Shown here in pieces: positions 37,408-39,850 of a stretch of 39,850 nucleotides of DNA. Position numbers and translations under genes: made by a program. Location of the stretch: contig JALVEW010000056.1 in the NCBI GenBank assembly GCA_027030425.1, positions 1 to 39,850 of the forward strand, given 5' to 3'. Origin of the DNA: Sedimenticola sp. (lineage in GTDB: Bacteria > Pseudomonadota > Gammaproteobacteria > Chromatiales > Chromatiaceae). How positions within the stretch are numbered: position 1 is the first letter of the stretch; each line of letters begins with the position of its first letter. Under the pieces are notes generated by a model. The model was not told where the DNA came from. It was given only the letters and a program-made list of their open reading frames with translations, and ran no database searches.

Positions 37408-37440
37408 TGGAAGGGCTTCCGAAAAAGAATCTATCGCTGG

Positions 37441-37796
37441 CCCGAATATTTCACCCGATCGCTGGAAAAGTATTCTAGCCTACTGTATTTCGAGGAGAAT
37501 TCTGGAATATAAAGTACAAGACATTACCGGACATCACTGAACGCACCCTAGACCGAATATTTCACCCGGGAACGCGATGATCGTGCCGGGATCGGCGGCC
37601 AGGTGCGGATTTGCGATTGAATCAATAGCCCAAGCTATTGATGATTGAGCAAATACCGCAGATGGACGGCGAGACCGGTGCGAGGGCGCGTTCAGCGATG
37701 CCCGGTAACATTTTGCATTTTGCTAATATCCCTAAATTCTTTATGAAATACAATAAGCTAAAACATTATTTCAGCGGCGGGGTGAAAAATTCGGGC
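37441..37796. mobile_element. Cluster of family b element ends (IS/MITE remnants)
   Basis: Three copies of the terminal motif occur: CCCGAATATTTCACCCG at 37441-37457, CCGAATATTTCACCCGGG at 37553-37570, and an inverted, one-base-diverged copy at 37778-37795. The stretch after the first resembles 13962-14027; the stretch after the second (37553-37614) is nearly identical to the minus strand of 14138-14199. 37553-37795 is therefore an inverted-repeat-bounded unit of about 243 bp with no transposase. With the terminator this accounts for most of the gene-free 37234-37806; I see no convincing gene in that gap. Confidence 0.65.
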
Positions 37797-37806
37797 TTGC
37801 ACCAGG

Positions 37807-39066
37807 CTAGTCGAATCCGTTGGCGAATATGGCGTTGGTATCGAACAGGCCGATGGATTTTGGCCCTGTATAGCCAGGGAAGACCGTGGAAAGGTTTGGA
37901 TTGAGCAGGAAGTTACCCACCACGTCACAGAACACCTGCCGGAAATCCGTGGTCATACGCAAATCGGTATTGAGATAGAGATCGGAATCCCTCAGACCAG
38001 GAAAGGAACCATAGATCTGGCCACCCAGCACCTTGCCCCCAACCACCATCATGGGCTGCGCCGTACCATGGTCGGTGCCCTGGTTGCCGTTCTCGCGTAC
38101 ACGGCGGCCAAATTCCGAATGCACCACAAGCACCACGTCATCGATCAGGCCCGCGGATTCCAGATCATCCATGAAGGCCTTGATGGCGGCGGAAAGGTCT
38201 CCCACATGGGTGGCGAAATAGCCGCCTCCGTCGTTACCCTGGCCATTGTGGGTATCCCAACCGCCGTAATCCACCGTGGCCACCTGGAGACCGACGTTCT
38301 CTTTTATCATGCCCGCCACCAGGCCCAGGTCGTCAGCAAGCCCCGTATTGGGATAAGTGTCGGGCACGGTGATGTCGATCTGCTCCAGGAGCTCGATCAT
38401 ATCCAGGGAATTTCGCACTGCGTAATCCAGGCTGGAGTTGCCATCATATATGCTTGCCAGCGCCCTCAGGTGTTCATCACCGTAGCGGCCCGAGTTGGGA
38501 TGGAAGCTGCTGGCATCATCCAGGGACATGGCCCTGAAATCCCCAAGAAGACTGGTGGGCGCCGAGGAGGTGGTCGCCAGGGAGGGAATCGTGGCATAGG
38601 ACGCAATATGTGGAGAAGTATTCATATGCCGGGCCAGCCAGCCGGTGGTGGTCGCCAGATTTCCCGGGGTTCCCAGTTCATACATTTCCTGGGAGTCAAA
38701 ATGGCTGCGGGAGGACTGCCCCTCTGGCATACCCACAGCATGAATGAAGGCAAGTTTGCCACTGTCGTACAGGCTCTTGAGGCCATCACAGGCGCCATGC
38801 AAGCCAAAAGTACCGTTCAGGTCGTGCATCTGGTTGTAGGGCACAGCAATATTGGGGCGCTTGTTCAGATATTCCGTGCGATCACCACCGCTCCTGGGCA
38901 TGACCAGGTTCAGACCATCCATCCCTCCTCTAAGAAACAGGTAAACCAGGGTTCTTTTGCTCGCTGGAGACTTGCTCTGAACGGCCGAAAAGCCCAGGCG
39001 CGTTCCTCCAAGGGTGGCGGTAACGGTGGCCGAGCCGGCCAGAAATCCCCGTCTGCTGATTTTCAT
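37807..39066 (-). CDS. DUF1501 family Tat-exported protein
   Basis: The 419-residue protein starts with a twin-arginine signal (KISRRGFLAGSATVTATLGG). It then shows the DUF1501 (alkaline-phosphatase/sulfatase-like superfamily) pattern: LVYLFLRGGMDGLNLVMP, LHGACDGLKSLYDSGKLAFIHAVG, SRSHFDSQEMYELG, YGGWDTHNGQ and VVLVVHSEFGRRVRENGNQGTDHGTAQPMMVVGG. The Asp, His and Glu residues in these stretches are likely metal ligands. The substrate is unknown. It is 16 bases downstream of the DUF1800 gene; the two families are commonly paired and probably act together in the periplasm. Confidence 0.9.
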   Translation of the reverse strand: MKISRRGFLAGSATVTATLGGTRLGFSAVQSKSPASKRTLVYLFLRGGMDGLNLVMPRSGGDRTEYLNKRPNIAVPYNQMHDLNGTFGLHGACDGLKSLYDSGKLAFIHAVGMPEGQSSRSHFDSQEMYELGTPGNLATTTGWLARHMNTSPHIASYATIPSLATTSSAPTSLLGDFRAMSLDDASSFHPNSGRYGDEHLRALASIYDGNSSLDYAVRNSLDMIELLEQIDITVPDTYPNTGLADDLGLVAGMIKENVGLQVATVDYGGWDTHNGQGNDGGGYFATHVGDLSAAIKAFMDDLESAGLIDDVVLVVHSEFGRRVRENGNQGTDHGTAQPMMVVGGKVLGGQIYGSFPGLRDSDLYLNTDLRMTTDFRQVFCDVVGNFLLNPNLSTVFPGYTGPKSIGLFDTNAIFANGFD

Positions 39067-39082
39067 GATATTTCCCTCCCCC

Positions 39083-39850
39083 TCAACGCTGCATGAATTC
39101 AGGAATGGACAAGACCAGCTTTACCAGGCCACGCAAACGCTCGTTCCAGTAATACGGCCAGGAGTTGTCGGTGATGTCATCGATGGGATAGTCCTCAGGC
39201 CAGGGGGACGGGTCATCATCCGGCCGCTCTCTCATGAAATCGCGCAGGATGCGATGGATCTCCGTGCCGTACCATTCACCGCTGTTTGGCCCCCATTTCA
39301 ATACCTTCTTCAGCCAGAAATTGGCCAGGGTGTTGGGAGTGTGGGTTCCCAGTCCGTTCAGGGTAATATCGGTGATGGGCATGAGATCCGGGTCGCTGTT
39401 GCCCGCGTTCTCATCAATGAGCCAGTCCAGAACCCGCCAGGTATGCACCAGGGAAGCACCGCCTTCCCAGAAAGAACGTTTGTCAGGATAGCCGTCGGGA
39501 GCACGCCAGTTGAAGGGGCGCTGTCCGGTGCGGCTGAAATAGGACATGAAATAATTGCTCTCGTTGTCATCCGGACGGATGGTAAAGTCCGCGTCACATG
39601 CCCGCATGGCCGATACCACCACCTCAAAGGGCCTCTTGAGTTTGCTGCCCCAGGTGCTGACATCCTTGAACTCGGGCGTGTTGAGCAGGAAACGGTAGAC
39701 CCTTTCGAGCTGATCCGGCTGGTGCCGGTTGTCATAGAACACCGTGGCCACCTGATCCACCAGGGACTGGGGCGGCTCGTCACTGATGAAACGCTGGCAA
39801 AGTTTCAGGGCGATGTGTTTTGCCGTTCCCGGATGGAAAGCCAGCAGGTC
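39083..39850 (-). CDS. DUF1800 family protein, C-terminal part (5' end outside window)
   Basis: The frame is open from the window edge (DLLAFHPGTAKHIALKLCQRFISDEPPQSLVDQVA...) to the stop at 39083, giving the last 255 residues. LAFHPGTAKHIALKLCQRFISD and RVYRFLLNTPEFKDVSTWGSKLKRPFEVVVSAMRA are DUF1800 signatures, and VLSIPEFMQR ends the protein as usual for the family. No function is established. It forms an operon with the DUF1501 gene that follows. Confidence 0.9.
   Translation of the reverse strand, partial: DLLAFHPGTAKHIALKLCQRFISDEPPQSLVDQVATVFYDNRHQPDQLERVYRFLLNTPEFKDVSTWGSKLKRPFEVVVSAMRACDADFTIRPDDNESNYFMSYFSRTGQRPFNWRAPDGYPDKRSFWEGGASLVHTWRVLDWLIDENAGNSDPDLMPITDITLNGLGTHTPNTLANFWLKKVLKWGPNSGEWYGTEIHRILRDFMRERPDDDPSPWPEDYPIDDITDNSWPYYWNERLRGLVKLVLSIPEFMQR

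Noticed and set aside
37638-37904. Small plus-strand frame of 88 codons
   Set aside because: It starts inside the repeat cluster, overlaps the 3' end of the DUF1501 gene by nearly 100 bases, and has no domain or ribosome binding site.

Overview
The window (about 40 kb, GC-rich) reads as a chromosomal segment of a gammaproteobacterium. The evidence is gene order rather than any marker gene: yhbY opposite rlmE-ftsH-folP-glmM, carA-carB-greA, trxB-aat-bpt, and a Tex gene behind a tRNA. A PdsR/PdsS-like two-component pair, a cysteine-containing CnoX, a TrmO and Tat-exported cupredoxin, DUF1501 and DUF1800 proteins would suit an environmental, possibly sulfur-oxidising or marine lineage, but that placement is inference. 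I found no phage, plasmid backbone, transposase, CRISPR array or rRNA. Mobile DNA appears only as short non-coding repeats.

Layout. 1-300: end of an aconitase gene. 429-2701: a tight four-gene operon of two paralogous DUF1538 membrane proteins, a PII-like protein and a CBS-pair protein; this is the best candidate for an undescribed regulated membrane system. 2810-4885 (minus): two multicopper-oxidase-like genes, only one with a Tat signal, divergent from a Crp/Fnr regulator (5194-5958). 6132-8561: tRNA-Asn with promoter and terminator, then tex. 8602-13906 (minus): overlapping operon mscS, patatin-like lipoprotein, clsA-type and clsC-type cardiolipin synthases. 13962-14349: nested mobile-repeat remnants and tRNA-Pro. 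14541-16948 (minus): trxB-aat-bpt (thioredoxin reductase plus the two N-degron aminoacyl transferases). 17007-20775: alanine dehydrogenase followed by the response regulator and histidine kinase. 20878-28152 (minus): glmM, folP, a beta-propeller/SLH surface protein, ftsH and rlmE, i.e. the conserved rlmE-ftsH-folP-glmM order interrupted by one foreign-looking gene and one MITE-like repeat. 28286-28579: yhbY. 28590-34439 (minus): a TraB/GumN-like protein, greA, carB and carA. 34662-36082: divergent trxC and cnoX. 36076-37233 (minus): trmO and a small Cys-containing secreted protein. 37441-37796: more repeat ends. 37807-39850 (minus): DUF1501 and the 3' part of a DUF1800 gene.

Short repeats are the second theme. 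Three families recur here: (a) an inverted repeat with GGGGTCGGAGTCAAAT arms at 315-386 and 14032-14134; (b) elements ending in CCGAATATTTCACCC at 13962-14201 (with family a nested inside) and 37441-37796; (c) a family with a shared core of about 50 bp at 20762-20880 and 27352-27518, plus a compact hairpin at 36935-36962. They sit in intergenic gaps; one supplies the last codons and stop of the histidine kinase gene. All functional statements are from reading the sequence and general family knowledge; no database search was run.
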